Shown here in pieces: positions 29,036-37,869 of a DNA stretch of 41,829 bases. Source of the DNA: an uncultured Prevotellaceae bacterium (lineage in GTDB: Bacteria; Bacteroidota; Bacteroidia; Bacteroidales; Bacteroidaceae); NCBI GenBank assembly GCA_946415525.1, contig CAMKSZ010000004.1, forward strand, positions 1-41,829. The letters run 5' to 3'. Positions within the stretch are counted from its first letter, which is position 1, and the number at the start of each line of letters is the position of its first letter. A model generated the notes under the pieces. It saw only the letters and a list, made by a program, of their open reading frames with translations, did no database searches and had not been told where the DNA came from. A program made the position numbers and the translations under genes.

Positions 29036-30177
29036 CCTTCGACACTCTTACAATTGTCATCTCTGCCATTCTTGTCCTCCTTGCGCTTGTCTCACCGATG
29101 ATGAGTCCATTTTTCCGACGCGTGAGAAAACAGCCACATGCTGCTTCATCCCAGACAGCGCCCCCAATAACTGTTTTGCTTGTGTCTAATGGTGATCATG
29201 TGGCGCTCGACGAGCATCTGCCCATATATCTGACACAAGACTATGCTCCTGGCTATCAAGTCGTTGTAGTCACAGAAAAGGCAGACATTGAATCCGAGAA
29301 TGTGCTTAAACGCTATCTGAACGACTACAATCAAAAACTCTACCACACCTTTGTTCCAGAAAGTGCACGGTACATGAGCAAAAACAAGTTGGCCATCACA
29401 TTGGGAGTGAAAGCGGCTCAACATGAATGGATTGTCCTCACCGACCCTCGTTGCAAGCCAATTAATAACCATTGGCTGGAAGCAATGAGCCACCACATGG
29501 GGAGTGACAACAACATGATTCTCGGTTATGCCAACTATTCCGACGATGCAGAACCGTTTCACCGATTCGAGCAATTGCACACAGCCCTTTACCTTCTCCA
29601 CGAAGCACAAGAAGGACGTGCCTATCGCACCAATTGTCAGCATCTGGCATTCAGAAAAAGTGATTTTATGAACAGGTCAGGATTCTTGGAGTATCTCAAA
29701 TACTCAATTGGAGAGTATGACTTCCTCGTGAACAAATACGGCCTCTCATCACCAATGGAAATTGCTACTGACGAAGATACATGGCTCATAGAAAACCCCA
29801 TTCCAAAGAAGTCATGGCAAAACAGGCAAGTCTATTTTTATGAAGTTGGCAAACATCTTGAAGGTGGGGCTATGTCACGCTTTCTTCAAGGTATCGACCA
29901 AATTTTCCTCCATCTTGTCAATTTGCTGATTTTTGGGGTTTCCGTTTTCGCTGGTTTCACCTCCCGATGGTTGCTTCTCGGTGCATGTGTACTCGCCCTC
30001 ATCCTCACCATCGCCTTTCGTACCTTCAATGCCAAGAAAGCAATCAGGAGTTTTGGTGTCAAGATACCTGGATGGAAATTATATTACTATGAGTGCATCA
30101 TCCTTTGGCAACATCTCCTTACCCATCTCCGATATGAATATGCCGACAAAAACGATTTCATCAGCCACAAAGTATGA
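29032..30177 (+). CDS. Membrane-anchored glycosyltransferase family 2-like protein
   Basis: N- and C-terminal TM helices; GT2-like VTVLLVSNGDH-type core; start overlaps the lysA stop (ATGA). Confidence 0.75.
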   Translation: MTFDTLTIVISAILVLLALVSPMMSPFFRRVRKQPHAASSQTAPPITVLLVSNGDHVALDEHLPIYLTQDYAPGYQVVVVTEKADIESENVLKRYLNDYNQKLYHTFVPESARYMSKNKLAITLGVKAAQHEWIVLTDPRCKPINNHWLEAMSHHMGSDNNMILGYANYSDDAEPFHRFEQLHTALYLLHEAQEGRAYRTNCQHLAFRKSDFMNRSGFLEYLKYSIGEYDFLVNKYGLSSPMEIATDEDTWLIENPIPKKSWQNRQVYFYEVGKHLEGGAMSRFLQGIDQIFLHLVNLLIFGVSVFAGFTSRWLLLGACVLALILTIAFRTFNAKKAIRSFGVKIPGWKLYYYECIILWQHLLTHLRYEYADKNDFISHKV

Positions 30178-30277
30178 CTTGCTTTATCATAAGAAGATAG
30201 AAATCTTTTCTTTGCCGACTACAAATATTGTAAGAATAGGAAGAATTTGACGGAAATGTATTAACTTTGCATACCAT

Positions 30278-31528
30278 ATGGCAATGAGAATACTACATTT
30301 CTTTCCAAGGATGCCAAAACAAGCCGACTTGGCATCCTATTTCGACATCTTCTTGGAGAAGATGGCCGAAACAACGGAATTGCACCTTGCCCAACTTACT
30401 CCAGAATCCACAACTTCACAAAAATATACCCGGCACTGCATTGGCAATGGCACTTCCGAATATGGAGAAAAGGGATGGATTAATTACCCTGCCCTAAAAA
30501 GGCGTTATCTGACACTCCTTTATGGCTTAATGCCACAAATTGTCCATATCCATGGCTGTTATGATTATATAAGCAGCAAGGTCATGTCATGGTCTGTACA
30601 ACGTGGATTTCTGGTCGTGTTCTCTCCATATGGTGGCATGAGCCCTCATTTCATCGAAGAAGAATATGGCATGAGAACCTGGAAAATGATTCTCTACCAA
30701 AAAAAGATGGCAACCAATGCATCATGTGTTGTCGTGTCGGACAAAGAAGAAGAGGCCTACTTGATAAATAGCAAAATAGCCAGACGAGTTCAGTATATTC
30801 CCGACCCACGAGATGGCGACTATGTTGATTTGGACAGTTATACATCCAGTATTCTTCGGATATATCAAAAAATCATCGACACAGACATGGGCGTGCACCT
30901 TGACAAGAACAGTCGCGAAGCCGTGTGTGCACTCCTTCACTTGAGTTTGGCTGGCGAAAATGAACGCAAGCCCCTTTGCCCAGAAGACATCCTTAATCTT
31001 CGAGCCATAGCACCACGCCAGTGGAGCAACATCATGATTTTCGCTATGGAACAAGGTATAAGCCAATACGTGTCACAAGGCATTCTAAAAGCACAACTCA
31101 ACTTGCCTGCCATTGATGTCCAACAGATAGAACAATTCCCTGCGCTGCACCCCAAAGACAAAAATAAACTGGAGTCTGGGCAGTTGCTGAGTGACAATTG
31201 GCTGCTTAAGAGGAAAGCCCGGAAATTGGAGAATGTGGAACCTGTCGCGAAAAAGATTTGCATCATGTTGTTCAATCTTCAATATCATTCGCAAAGGCTC
31301 ACGTTAAGCCTCCGTCATTTGTGCGACCTTTACGAGGTCTATCGTTTTGAAAACGTCGATGAGGACTTCCTTAAAAATCTCTTGGAAGAGTTGGGCTTGC
31401 TTACTTTTGCCCGTCGCATTAATCAAGTGCTCTCTGAAACAATTTACCTTGAACATGGATTCATGCCTGTGCCGGCACTCGACGACCGTGGAACATCCAT
31501 TATCAGGAACAACCTTATCAAATACTAA
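30278..31528 (+). CDS. GT4-like N-terminal domain with an unusual C-terminal region
   Basis: MRILHFFPRMPKQADLASYFDIFLEKM; IVHIHGCYDYISSKVMSWSVQRGFLVVFSPYGGMSPHFIEEEYGMRTWK; C-terminal half not recognisable as a standard GT-B catalytic half. Confidence 0.6.
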   Translation: MAMRILHFFPRMPKQADLASYFDIFLEKMAETTELHLAQLTPESTTSQKYTRHCIGNGTSEYGEKGWINYPALKRRYLTLLYGLMPQIVHIHGCYDYISSKVMSWSVQRGFLVVFSPYGGMSPHFIEEEYGMRTWKMILYQKKMATNASCVVVSDKEEEAYLINSKIARRVQYIPDPRDGDYVDLDSYTSSILRIYQKIIDTDMGVHLDKNSREAVCALLHLSLAGENERKPLCPEDILNLRAIAPRQWSNIMIFAMEQGISQYVSQGILKAQLNLPAIDVQQIEQFPALHPKDKNKLESGQLLSDNWLLKRKARKLENVEPVAKKICIMLFNLQYHSQRLTLSLRHLCDLYEVYRFENVDEDFLKNLLEELGLLTFARRINQVLSETIYLEHGFMPVPALDDRGTSIIRNNLIKY

Positions 31529-31533
31529 AATAG

Positions 31534-33531
31534 ATGAAAAAAGTCAAGACACAACCTACCGATGACGACATGCGCTATTTAAGGCTCTTGTCGCATACGT
31601 TTCCCACCATCGCTGAAGCGAGTACGGAAATCATTAACCTCCAGGCTATCCTCAACCTTCCTAAAGGCACCGAGCATTTCCTGGCAGACATCCATGGTGA
31701 ATTTGAGGCATTCCAGCATATACTAAAAAATGCCTCTGGCAATATCAAGCGCAAAGTCAACGACATTTTCGGCAACCAGATCCGTGAATCGGAAAAGAAA
31801 GAATTGTGTACCTTGATCTATTATCCCCGGCAGAAACTGGAACTGGTCAAGGAAAAGGAAGAGGACATTAACGATTGGTACCACATCACCATCCACCATT
31901 TGGTGAAGGTTTGTCGTGAAGTATCCAGTAAATACACTCGTTCAAAAGTGAGGAAAAACCTTCCTGCAGAATTCAGTTATATCATCCAAGAACTTCTTCA
32001 CGAACGCACAGAGGATGTGGACAAGACGGCCTACATCAGCGCAATCATCGACACCATCATATCCACAGGCAGCGCAGACGACTTTATCGTAGCCCTTTCG
32101 AATGTCATCCATCGTTTGGCAATTGACCAACTGCACATTCTCGGCGACATATACGACAGAGGACCAGGGGCGCACCTAATACTCGACACGATGGAAACCT
32201 ACCATAATTGGGATATTCAGTGGGGTAATCACGACATCCTGTGGATGGGTGCCTGCGCAGGCAACGAAGCCTGCATTTGCAATGTCATCCGCCTGTCGCT
32301 CCGCTATGCCAATCTCGTCACCTTGGAGGAGGGTTACGGCATCAATCTCGTTCCTCTCGCCACTTTCGCTCTTGACACTTATGGCAACGACCCATGTGAG
32401 GAATTCTTACCCCGTCTTTTGAATGGCGACGACTCAATGGATGAGAAAACACGTCTCCTCACTGCGCGAATGCACAAGGCCATTTCCATCATCCAGTTTA
32501 AACTCGAAGCCCAAATGGCTGCGCAGCATCCAGAATGGCACATGGACGACAGGGCGGTGCTCAGTTTCGTGGATTATGAAAAGGGGACCATCACACTCAA
32601 TGGCCAAGAATACACTTTAACCAGTAATTCGTTCCCAACCATCGACCCAACGTCTCCCAATGAACTTACCCTCGAGGAACGCGCATTAATGGACCGCTTG
32701 CATCACTCATTTGTTGTCAGCGAAAAACTTGACAGGCACATTCAGTTGTTGCTCAGTCATGGATGCATGTATGCCGTGTTCAACAACAACCTTCTGTTTC
32801 ACGCATCCATTCCACTCAACGAGGACGGTTCGTTGAAAGAAGTGGAACTCTACGGCGGACGCCTCTTCAAGGGAATGGAATTGATGCACAATATAGGCAT
32901 GATTATCCGTTCCGCATTCCAAAACGACACCGACGAGGCCGAGCGCAAATACAGCATCGACTATTTCCTTTACCTATGGTGTGGCAAAGACTCTCCTTTG
33001 TTCGACAAATCGAAGATGGCAACCTTCGAACGGTATTTCCTTAAAGAAAAGGAGACACACAAAGAAGAAAAAGGCTATTATTTCAAACTTCGCGACAATG
33101 CCCAAATTTGCGATCGCATCATGGACGCTTTTGGAGTGGAAGGCCCCAATCGCCATATCATCAACGGTCACGTACCTGTCCATGTGAAGACTGGCGAGAA
33201 TCCCATTAAAGCAGAAGGAAAACTAATGGTGATCGATGGCGGTTTTTCTGAAGCATACCACAAAGAGACCGGCATTGCGGGATATACATTGGTGTATCAT
33301 AGTCGAGGCTTCCAATTAGTTCAACATGAGCCATTCACCTCTACAAGAGACGCTATCCAGCGTGGAACCGACATTCTTGGCACTACACAGATTGTGGAAA
33401 TGTCTTCACATAGGATGCGCGTTTCCGACACCAACAAAGGCGAGGAAATTCGCCAACAAATATGCGATTTGGAGAAACTGCTCTACTCCTATCGTCACGG
33501 CATTATCAAGGAGAGAGAGCGCAAACGCTAA
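31534..33531 (+). CDS. fbp: Fructose-1,6-bisphosphatase class III
   Basis: 665 aa; HFLADIHGEFEAFQHILKNASGNIKRK; LHILGDIYDRGPGAHLILDTM; WGNHDILWMGA. Confidence 0.95.
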   Translation: MKKVKTQPTDDDMRYLRLLSHTFPTIAEASTEIINLQAILNLPKGTEHFLADIHGEFEAFQHILKNASGNIKRKVNDIFGNQIRESEKKELCTLIYYPRQKLELVKEKEEDINDWYHITIHHLVKVCREVSSKYTRSKVRKNLPAEFSYIIQELLHERTEDVDKTAYISAIIDTIISTGSADDFIVALSNVIHRLAIDQLHILGDIYDRGPGAHLILDTMETYHNWDIQWGNHDILWMGACAGNEACICNVIRLSLRYANLVTLEEGYGINLVPLATFALDTYGNDPCEEFLPRLLNGDDSMDEKTRLLTARMHKAISIIQFKLEAQMAAQHPEWHMDDRAVLSFVDYEKGTITLNGQEYTLTSNSFPTIDPTSPNELTLEERALMDRLHHSFVVSEKLDRHIQLLLSHGCMYAVFNNNLLFHASIPLNEDGSLKEVELYGGRLFKGMELMHNIGMIIRSAFQNDTDEAERKYSIDYFLYLWCGKDSPLFDKSKMATFERYFLKEKETHKEEKGYYFKLRDNAQICDRIMDAFGVEGPNRHIINGHVPVHVKTGENPIKAEGKLMVIDGGFSEAYHKETGIAGYTLVYHSRGFQLVQHEPFTSTRDAIQRGTDILGTTQIVEMSSHRMRVSDTNKGEEIRQQICDLEKLLYSYRHGIIKERERKR

Positions 33532-33570
33532 TGCACAAACCAAATAAGCATTGAAATATTAGAACCGAAA

Positions 33571-33599
33571 TATGCCGCACTCATTCTGAGTGCGGCATA
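33571..33599. terminator. Bidirectional hairpin terminator between convergent fbp and the phosphohexomutase
   Basis: Perfect 13-bp arms tatgccgcactca-ttc-tgagtgcggcata. Confidence 0.75.
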
Positions 33600-33633
33600 C
33601 TTGATTATAGAGCGATGGTAGCCTAAAATGCTA

Positions 33634-35382
33634 TTAGAGACCGAGGTCTTTCTTGATTTGTTCAATTCTCTCCTCGGCAGCCGCCATACAACGCTCGTAG
33701 CATCCAGCACACTTGAACGACGGATCCTTCACTTCGATATAGAACTTTATCTTAGGTTCTGTTCCTGAAGGACGGACACTTACCTTGGTATCGTCTTCGC
33801 AGAACCATTGCAGTACATTCGAGGTGTCAGGCATCTCGATAGGAGTGACATTGCCTTTGATATCCTTTGCCTCAAGTGTCTGGAAGTCCTTCCATAAGAC
33901 AATTTTGGCTCCTGCAAGCACTGAAGGAGGATTCTTGCGGAAATCAGCCATCATCTGCTTGATCTCGTCGGCACCAGTCTTTCCTGGGCGGACCACATTG
34001 ACGGTAAATTCACGTGAGAAGCCATATTCCGAATAGATATTCATCAGCAAGTCATAGAGCGTCATGCCATTATCCTTTGCCCAAGCGGCAATTTCGCAAA
34101 TCAGACAGATGGATGCTGGTGAATCCTTGTCGCGAACCTTGTCAAACGGCAGGAATCCAAAACTCTCTTCGCCACCGCCGATATATTTATTCTTGCCTTC
34201 CGAAATACGGATTTCATTGGCAATCCACTTGAATCCTGTGTAGCAGTCGCGCAATTCCACACCATTCTTGTCGGCAATTTTCTTGATAACCTCGGTGGTA
34301 ACAATCGTCTTAACGAGGAATTCGTTGCCCTTGAGTTGGCCAAGTTTCTTCTTGTTGGCAATGATATACCAGCAGAACATCATACAGGTCTGGTTGCCGT
34401 TGAGGATTTCCCACTCACCTTTATTGTTTCTACAAACAATGGCAAGACGGTCTGCGTCAGGGTCGGAAGCAATGACAACGTCGGCATTGAGCCTCGTTCC
34501 CAATTTCATGCCTAAGGTCATGGCTTCAGCATTCTCTGGATTTGGCGAAACGACAGTGGGGAAATTGCCGTCGATAACCATTTGCTCTGGCACGACATGA
34601 ATATTTTGGAAACCCCAAGAACGCAATGCTTCAGGGATAATCACACGGCCAGTGCCATGCATCGGAGAATAAACGATGTTGAGGTCTTTATGGCGAAGGA
34701 TGACATCTTGGTCAACCATTGCCTCTTTGACAGCCTGGAGATAGTCCCAGTCCATTTCGCCGCCGATGATTTCGATAAGTTCTTTATTGCCTTCGAATTT
34801 CACATCTTCGATGGCCACTTTGTTCACCTCATCGATAATACCTTTGTCATGGGGAGCGAGCACTTGTGCTCCATCATCCCAATAAGCCTTGTAGCCATTG
34901 TATTCACGAGGATTGTGAGAAGCGGTTACGTTAACACCTGCCTGGCAGCCCAACTGGCGAATTGCGAACGAAATCTCAGGAGTGGGCCTAAGGCTCTCGA
35001 AGAGATAGACCTTGATGCCGTTTGCAGAGAAGATGTCGGCCACGGTTTCTGCGAACATACGGCCATTGTTTCTGCAGTCATGCCCCACCACAACACTAAG
35101 GTCGTCACGACCAGCAAATGCCTTGTTGATATAGTTGGCAAAACCTTGTGTTGCCATACCTACAATGTATTTGTTCATGCGGTTGGTTCCTGCACCCATG
35201 ATGCCGCGCAAGCCACCAGTTCCGAATTCCAGGTCACGATAGAAAGCATCTATCAGTTCTGTTTTGTCTTCATTGTCGAGCATGGCCTGTACAGCCGTCC
35301 TTGTTTCCTCGTCGAAAGCAGGCGACAACCATTTTTGGGCTCTTGCCTCACATTGTTTGATAAGTTCTGCGTTATTTTCCAT
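33634..35382 (-). CDS. Phosphoglucomutase/phosphomannomutase (alpha-D-phosphohexomutase)
   Basis: TASHNPREYNGYKAYWDDGAQ, ASDPDADRLAI, GGGEESFGF, RPSGTEPKIKFY; start MENNAELIKQ at 35382. Confidence 0.95.
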   Translation of the reverse strand: MENNAELIKQCEARAQKWLSPAFDEETRTAVQAMLDNEDKTELIDAFYRDLEFGTGGLRGIMGAGTNRMNKYIVGMATQGFANYINKAFAGRDDLSVVVGHDCRNNGRMFAETVADIFSANGIKVYLFESLRPTPEISFAIRQLGCQAGVNVTASHNPREYNGYKAYWDDGAQVLAPHDKGIIDEVNKVAIEDVKFEGNKELIEIIGGEMDWDYLQAVKEAMVDQDVILRHKDLNIVYSPMHGTGRVIIPEALRSWGFQNIHVVPEQMVIDGNFPTVVSPNPENAEAMTLGMKLGTRLNADVVIASDPDADRLAIVCRNNKGEWEILNGNQTCMMFCWYIIANKKKLGQLKGNEFLVKTIVTTEVIKKIADKNGVELRDCYTGFKWIANEIRISEGKNKYIGGGEESFGFLPFDKVRDKDSPASICLICEIAAWAKDNGMTLYDLLMNIYSEYGFSREFTVNVVRPGKTGADEIKQMMADFRKNPPSVLAGAKIVLWKDFQTLEAKDIKGNVTPIEMPDTSNVLQWFCEDDTKVSVRPSGTEPKIKFYIEVKDPSFKCAGCYERCMAAAEERIEQIKKDLGL

Positions 35383-35436
35383 ATTATTAAAAATTAAAAA
35401 ATGTGTATCTAATAGTAGCAGTTTAATTGCAATATG

Positions 35437-35444
35437 CAAAGATA
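35437..35444 (-). promoter_or_regulatory. Candidate -7 box TATCTTTG upstream of the phosphohexomutase
   Basis: Plus-strand caaagata. Confidence 0.5.
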
Positions 35445-35531
35445 ACAAAAAATATTATGAAAAGCATTATTTTACCTACTTTTTTTATCATTTTAAGACA
35501 AAAGATGTATGGATGTTGTCTTTGATCTGTT

Positions 35532-35700
35532 TTAATATGTTGTTTTTAGTTTCATGAGTGACCTACAAGCATCCACCATTTCCTCTTTTTGGGGAATGCC
35601 CATTCCTAACAATTTTTCAAGTGCTAACTCTGATGCCTCACAGCAAGTTGGGCACGTCCTTCCTCGGCTCTTGCCCTTTCAAAACTTGAAAAAGAAGACA
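35532..35700 (-). pseudogene. Probable decayed tail of a coding sequence
   Basis: Minus strand reads ...SFERARAEEGRAQLAVRHQS* in one frame, then ELALEKLLGMGIPQKEEMVDACRSLMKLKTTY* in another; both look protein-like and no start is intact. Confidence 0.4.
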
Positions 35701-35770
35701 AAATATAGTTTTTATAGAAAATTGCTATCAAATTTTGATAATTTTTATGTTAGTTTTCAAGAAAAAAAGT

Positions 35771-35778
35771 TAAATTTG
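35771..35778 (+). promoter_or_regulatory. Candidate -7 box TAAATTTG upstream of the Na/Pi cotransporter
   Basis: Matches TAnnTTTG; no convincing -33. Confidence 0.4.
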
Positions 35779-35839
35779 TACCCTAAAACGTCACCAACAT
35801 TACCATATTTGTCAAATTGTTCATATTAATTATATACTA

Positions 35840-37561
35840 ATGGAAACCAACGGTAATATTTTAATGCTCGTTTTCAAATTGCTTGGTTCACTGGCTCTTC
35901 TCATGTTTGGCATGAAATTGATGAGTGAAACTTTGCAGAAAATGGCTGGCCCCCAATTGCGTCATGTCTTAGGCAAGATGACGACCAATCGTTTTACAGG
36001 CATGTTGACAGGTGTTTTCGTGACTGCTGCGGTGCAGTCAAGTACGGCAACCACAGTGATGACTGTTTCTTTTGTTAGTGCAGGTTTGCTGACTCTTGCC
36101 CAGGCTATTAGTGTTATTATGGGAGCCAATATCGGCACCACACTGACAGCATGGATTATGACAGCAGGAGTCAATTTCAAAATTTCCGATTTTGTCTGGC
36201 CTGCTTTCATTCTTTCCATAATTTTGATTTATACCAAACGCCATCATAATAAGGGAGATTTCCTTTTTGGTGTTGCATTTTTATTTCTCGGTCTTGGCAC
36301 CTTACGCCAAACGGGTGAAGACATGCATCTTGGAGAACAGGAAGCAGTGTTGAACTTCTTTTCTTCCTTCGACCCGCAAAGTTTCTCCACAACGTTGTTG
36401 TTTTTGCTCATCGGCGGCATACTTACCATGTGTGTCCAGTCATCGGCTGCCGTCATGGCCATCACCATGATTTTGTGTTCAAGTGGCGCGTTGCCTATTT
36501 ATCAAGGCATTGCTCTCGTTATGGGTGAAAATATCGGCACCACTCTAACCTCCAATTTCGCTGCCCTCACGGCTCCCATTCAAGCGAGACGTGCAGCCTT
36601 GGCGCACATGTTCTTCAATTTCTTTGGAGTCTGCTGGGTGCTTATAGTCTTTTATCCTTTCATCGACATGGTTTGCCAAATAGCAGGCTATGATTCGACG
36701 ATGACAAAAGAAGCAGTGGGCGAGACCGCTTTTCTTGCCAATGCCGCTAAACTTAATGTAGTGCTTGCAACCTTTCACTCTGCTTTCAACGTTATCAACA
36801 CTTTCATTCTGATTTGGTTCATTCCCCAAATAGAAAAACTGGTTTGCAAACTGCTGAAGGCCAAAGATGAAAAAGAAGACGAGAACGAGCCTGTCAGACT
36901 TCGTTACATTGAAGGTGGTCTGATGCAGACCCCGGAAATTTCGGTAATGCAAGCACAAAAGGAAGTTGTACTTTTCTCCAAGCGAATGCAGCGGATGTTT
37001 GGTATGGTGCGTGAACTTCTTGTTGAGAAAAATGAAGAGGAATTTGTCAAGAACTTCTCTCGCATAGAAAAATATGAAGGCATTAGCGACCGTATGGAGA
37101 TAGAGATAGCAAAATATCTTGAAGAGGTTAGTTATGCCCATCTCAGCGACGAAACGAAGTCGAAAGTCCGTGCCATGTTGCGCGAAATAAGCGAACTGGA
37201 GAGCGTTGGCGATGCTTGCTACAATTTGGCTCGCTCATTAAACAGAAAGCAACAGAGCGCTGTAGATTTCACGGAAGACCAGTATAAGCATATTGGTGCT
37301 ATCATGCAATTGACTGATGAAGCGCTCACTCAAATGAACAAAGTAATGCAAGGCAGGCGCGAGGATTTGAGTTCCGACGAGACCTATCGCATAGAAAAAG
37401 AAATCAACGCTATGCGCAACCAGTTGAAAGCCCAAAACATCGTCGATGTCAACGACCAAAAATATACGTATGCCATAGGTACCATGTACACTGATGTCAT
37501 CAATGAATGTGAAAAATTGGGTGACTATGTTGTGAATATAGTTGAAGCAAGACTTGGATAG
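35840..37561 (+). CDS. Na/Pi cotransporter family protein with C-terminal PhoU-like domain
   Basis: Duplicated QSSTATTVMTVSFV / QSSAAVMAITMI and GANIGTTLTAW / GENIGTTLTSN; PhoU-like helical C-terminus. Confidence 0.93.
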   Translation: METNGNILMLVFKLLGSLALLMFGMKLMSETLQKMAGPQLRHVLGKMTTNRFTGMLTGVFVTAAVQSSTATTVMTVSFVSAGLLTLAQAISVIMGANIGTTLTAWIMTAGVNFKISDFVWPAFILSIILIYTKRHHNKGDFLFGVAFLFLGLGTLRQTGEDMHLGEQEAVLNFFSSFDPQSFSTTLLFLLIGGILTMCVQSSAAVMAITMILCSSGALPIYQGIALVMGENIGTTLTSNFAALTAPIQARRAALAHMFFNFFGVCWVLIVFYPFIDMVCQIAGYDSTMTKEAVGETAFLANAAKLNVVLATFHSAFNVINTFILIWFIPQIEKLVCKLLKAKDEKEDENEPVRLRYIEGGLMQTPEISVMQAQKEVVLFSKRMQRMFGMVRELLVEKNEEEFVKNFSRIEKYEGISDRMEIEIAKYLEEVSYAHLSDETKSKVRAMLREISELESVGDACYNLARSLNRKQQSAVDFTEDQYKHIGAIMQLTDEALTQMNKVMQGRREDLSSDETYRIEKEINAMRNQLKAQNIVDVNDQKYTYAIGTMYTDVINECEKLGDYVVNIVEARLG

Positions 37562-37664
37562 AAGGATAATTGAAGGGGATGCACTTGAATGTCCTGTTAA
37601 AAGAATAGTCATCTTATTCAAGTAATGCATTTTGTTCATACAAAATTTTGAAAGACCAACAAGC

Positions 37665-37695
37665 AAATAGCCCAAGGCTTCGCCTTGGGCTATTT
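37665..37695 (+). terminator. Intrinsic terminator after the Na/Pi cotransporter
   Basis: Perfect 14-bp arms aaatagcccaaggc-ttc-gccttgggctattt. Confidence 0.75.
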
Positions 37696-37825
37696 TGACA
37701 TAGAAACCAAAGATTACTCTTTTCATGTCAACTGCATACTTGTTTTCATTGTAATGTAGCGGGTGGTCTTTCTCTCGTTTTCATTGAAAAATAGCGATAA
37801 ATGAAAGTTTTTCCTTTCTACGGCC

Positions 37826-37854
37826 TTTGATTCTTGAAAAAAAGATTAATTTTG
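37826..37854 (+). promoter_or_regulatory. Bacteroidetes-type promoter TTTG-N17-TAATTTTG upstream of the DUF6057-like gene
   Basis: TTTG at 37826-37829 and TAATTTTG at 37847-37854. Confidence 0.55.
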
Positions 37855-37869
37855 TAGGAAAATCTCTCC

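Noticed and set aside
34582-35397. 271 aa plus-strand ORF
   Set aside because: Antisense to the phosphohexomutase; shadow ORF.
35554-35829. 91 aa plus-strand ORF in the pgm/Na-Pi gap
   Set aside because: Low-complexity, not protein-like; the minus strand of the same stretch looks more like a coding relic.
37665-37695. Strong inverted repeats (also 14291-14326, 15082-15114, 33571-33599) considered as mobile or CRISPR-like repeats
   Set aside because: Each is a single, unrelated hairpin placed just after gene ends; intrinsic terminators explain them. No regularly spaced direct repeats were seen.
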